A stretch of 33,208 nucleotides of DNA from DASZPL01 sp035550315 (GTDB taxonomy: Bacteria; Actinomycetota; Actinomycetes; JAFAQI01): contig DASZPL010000088.1 of NCBI GenBank assembly GCA_035550315.1, positions 1 through 33,208 on the forward strand, given 5' to 3'. Positions 33,020-33,208 of this stretch are shown here, in pieces. The notes below the pieces were generated by a model that made no database searches, was not told the DNA's origin, and saw only the letters and a list, made by a program, of their open reading frames with translations. Position 1 is the stretch's first letter. Each line of letters opens with the position of its first letter. The translations under genes were made by a program, and so were the position numbers.

Positions 33020-33025
33020 TATGCT
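33020..33025 (+). promoter_or_regulatory. Candidate -10 box of a leaderless promoter (TATGCT) for the Lrp-type gene
   Basis: TATGCT ends 7 nt before the ATG at 33033 and lies within the palindrome GCATATGC (33017-33024). No Shine-Dalgarno sequence is seen. The divergent spacer (32974-33032) must also hold the HPPD promoter, so the palindrome could be a shared regulator site. Confidence 0.4.
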
Positions 33026-33032
33026 GTGCAAT

Positions 33033-33208
33033 ATGTCCAGCCTCGATGCGCTCGACAGCCGGATCGTGCTGCTGTTTGCCCAAGAGCCGCGCATCGGCGT
33101 GCTCGAGGCATCGCGCCGGCTCGGCGTCGCGCGCGGCACGGTGCAGGCCCGGCTCGACCGGCTGCAACACAACGGGGTGATCACCGGCTGGGCGCCGACG
33201 ATCAACCC
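33033..33208 (+). CDS. Lrp/AsnC family regulator (5' part, cut by window end)
   Basis: The first 58 residues of a feast/famine regulator: LDALDSRIVLLFAQEPRIGVLEASRRLGVARGTVQARLDRL, an AsnC-type helix-turn-helix in which GVARGTVQARL is the recognition helix region, followed by HNGVITGW. The ligand-binding RAM domain lies outside the window. ATG 33033 fits the -10-like TATGCT 7 nt upstream; an in-frame ATG at 33021 is the alternative. Divergent Lrp/AsnC regulators are often found next to hppD in actinobacteria, so it is likely to control tyrosine catabolism in response to an aromatic amino acid, which is an inference from position. Confidence 0.88.
   Translation, partial: MSSLDALDSRIVLLFAQEPRIGVLEASRRLGVARGTVQARLDRLQHNGVITGWAPTIN

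Noticed and set aside
1..33208. Many long open frames antisense to or overlapping the called genes (for example 3680-5971 minus, 13190-15100 plus).
   Set aside because: They are Arg/Ala/Pro/Gly-rich shadows produced by high GC3 in the real genes, with no recognisable domain; the opposite frames carry clear family motifs.
1..33208. KstR-type operators (TnnAACnnGTTnnA) expected for a cholesterol regulon.
   Set aside because: Reading the short intergenic spacers by eye I found no matching dyad. The AAC/GTT bases at 5551-5561 belong to the longer palindrome and have the wrong spacing.
1..33208. tRNA, rRNA, riboswitches, integrase or attachment sites.
   Set aside because: None recognised; the intergenic spacers are mostly under 120 bp and fully accounted for.

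Overview
The window is a compact, high-GC stretch of bacterial chromosome with 30 protein-coding genes, two of them cut by the window ends. I see no RNA gene, insertion sequence, integrase or CRISPR array. Frequent GTG starts, coupled start/stop overlaps, several apparently leaderless genes, a fused FadE34-type acyl-CoA dehydrogenase, an MmpL-type transporter and a 4-hydroxyphenylpyruvate dioxygenase very close to actinomycete sequences as I remember them all point to an actinobacterium. I cannot name the genus from sequence alone.

Region 1 (1-17.5 kb) is an acyl-CoA/CoA-thioester catabolic island. It holds a 2,4-dienoyl-CoA-reductase-like SDR (partial), an EthD-domain protein, two FadD-type acyl-CoA ligases flanking a cytochrome P450, three class III CoA-transferase family proteins, a thiolase, a CitE-like lyase, a two-domain FadE34-like acyl-CoA dehydrogenase, an amidohydrolase-fold protein, an enoyl-CoA hydratase, a hydroxyacyl-CoA-dehydrogenase-type SDR and an alpha/beta hydrolase. 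Together these supply activation, dehydrogenation, hydration, second oxidation and thiolysis, as expected for beta-oxidation of a bulky, steroid- or terpenoid-like acid. No ring-opening genes (kstD, ksh, hsa) and no KstR-like operator are visible. The third CoA-transferase resembles 2-methylfumaryl-CoA (mesaconyl-CoA C1-C4) isomerase and sits 4 nt ahead of the CitE-like lyase. This pair recalls the mesaconyl/citramalyl-CoA branch of the 3-hydroxypropionate bicycle and is the most interesting metabolic clue here.

Region 2 (17.5-22 kb) has an MmcQ/YjbR-like protein, a sulfotransferase, a beta-propeller glycosidase-like protein and a secreted alpha/beta hydrolase.

Region 3 (21.5-28.2 kb) has two export modules with readable control sites. 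One is an MMPL transporter plus TetR operon whose promoter lies inside a 16-bp inverted repeat. The other is a MerR regulator divergent from an MFS exporter operon (exporter, RibD-C reductase, spermidine-synthase-like protein). Both of its promoters have a MerR-type 19-bp spacer holding a dyad and start about at the ATG.

Region 4 (28.2-33.2 kb) has a secreted GH92 mannosidase-like enzyme, then a tyrosine/phenylalanine catabolic pair (HPPD and a HisC-type aromatic aminotransferase) divergent from an Lrp/AsnC regulator cut by the window end.

Two layout features recur. All five convergent gene pairs overlap at their 3' ends, and at least six genes carry a TANNNT hexamer 6-7 nt before the start codon, suggesting leaderless transcripts.
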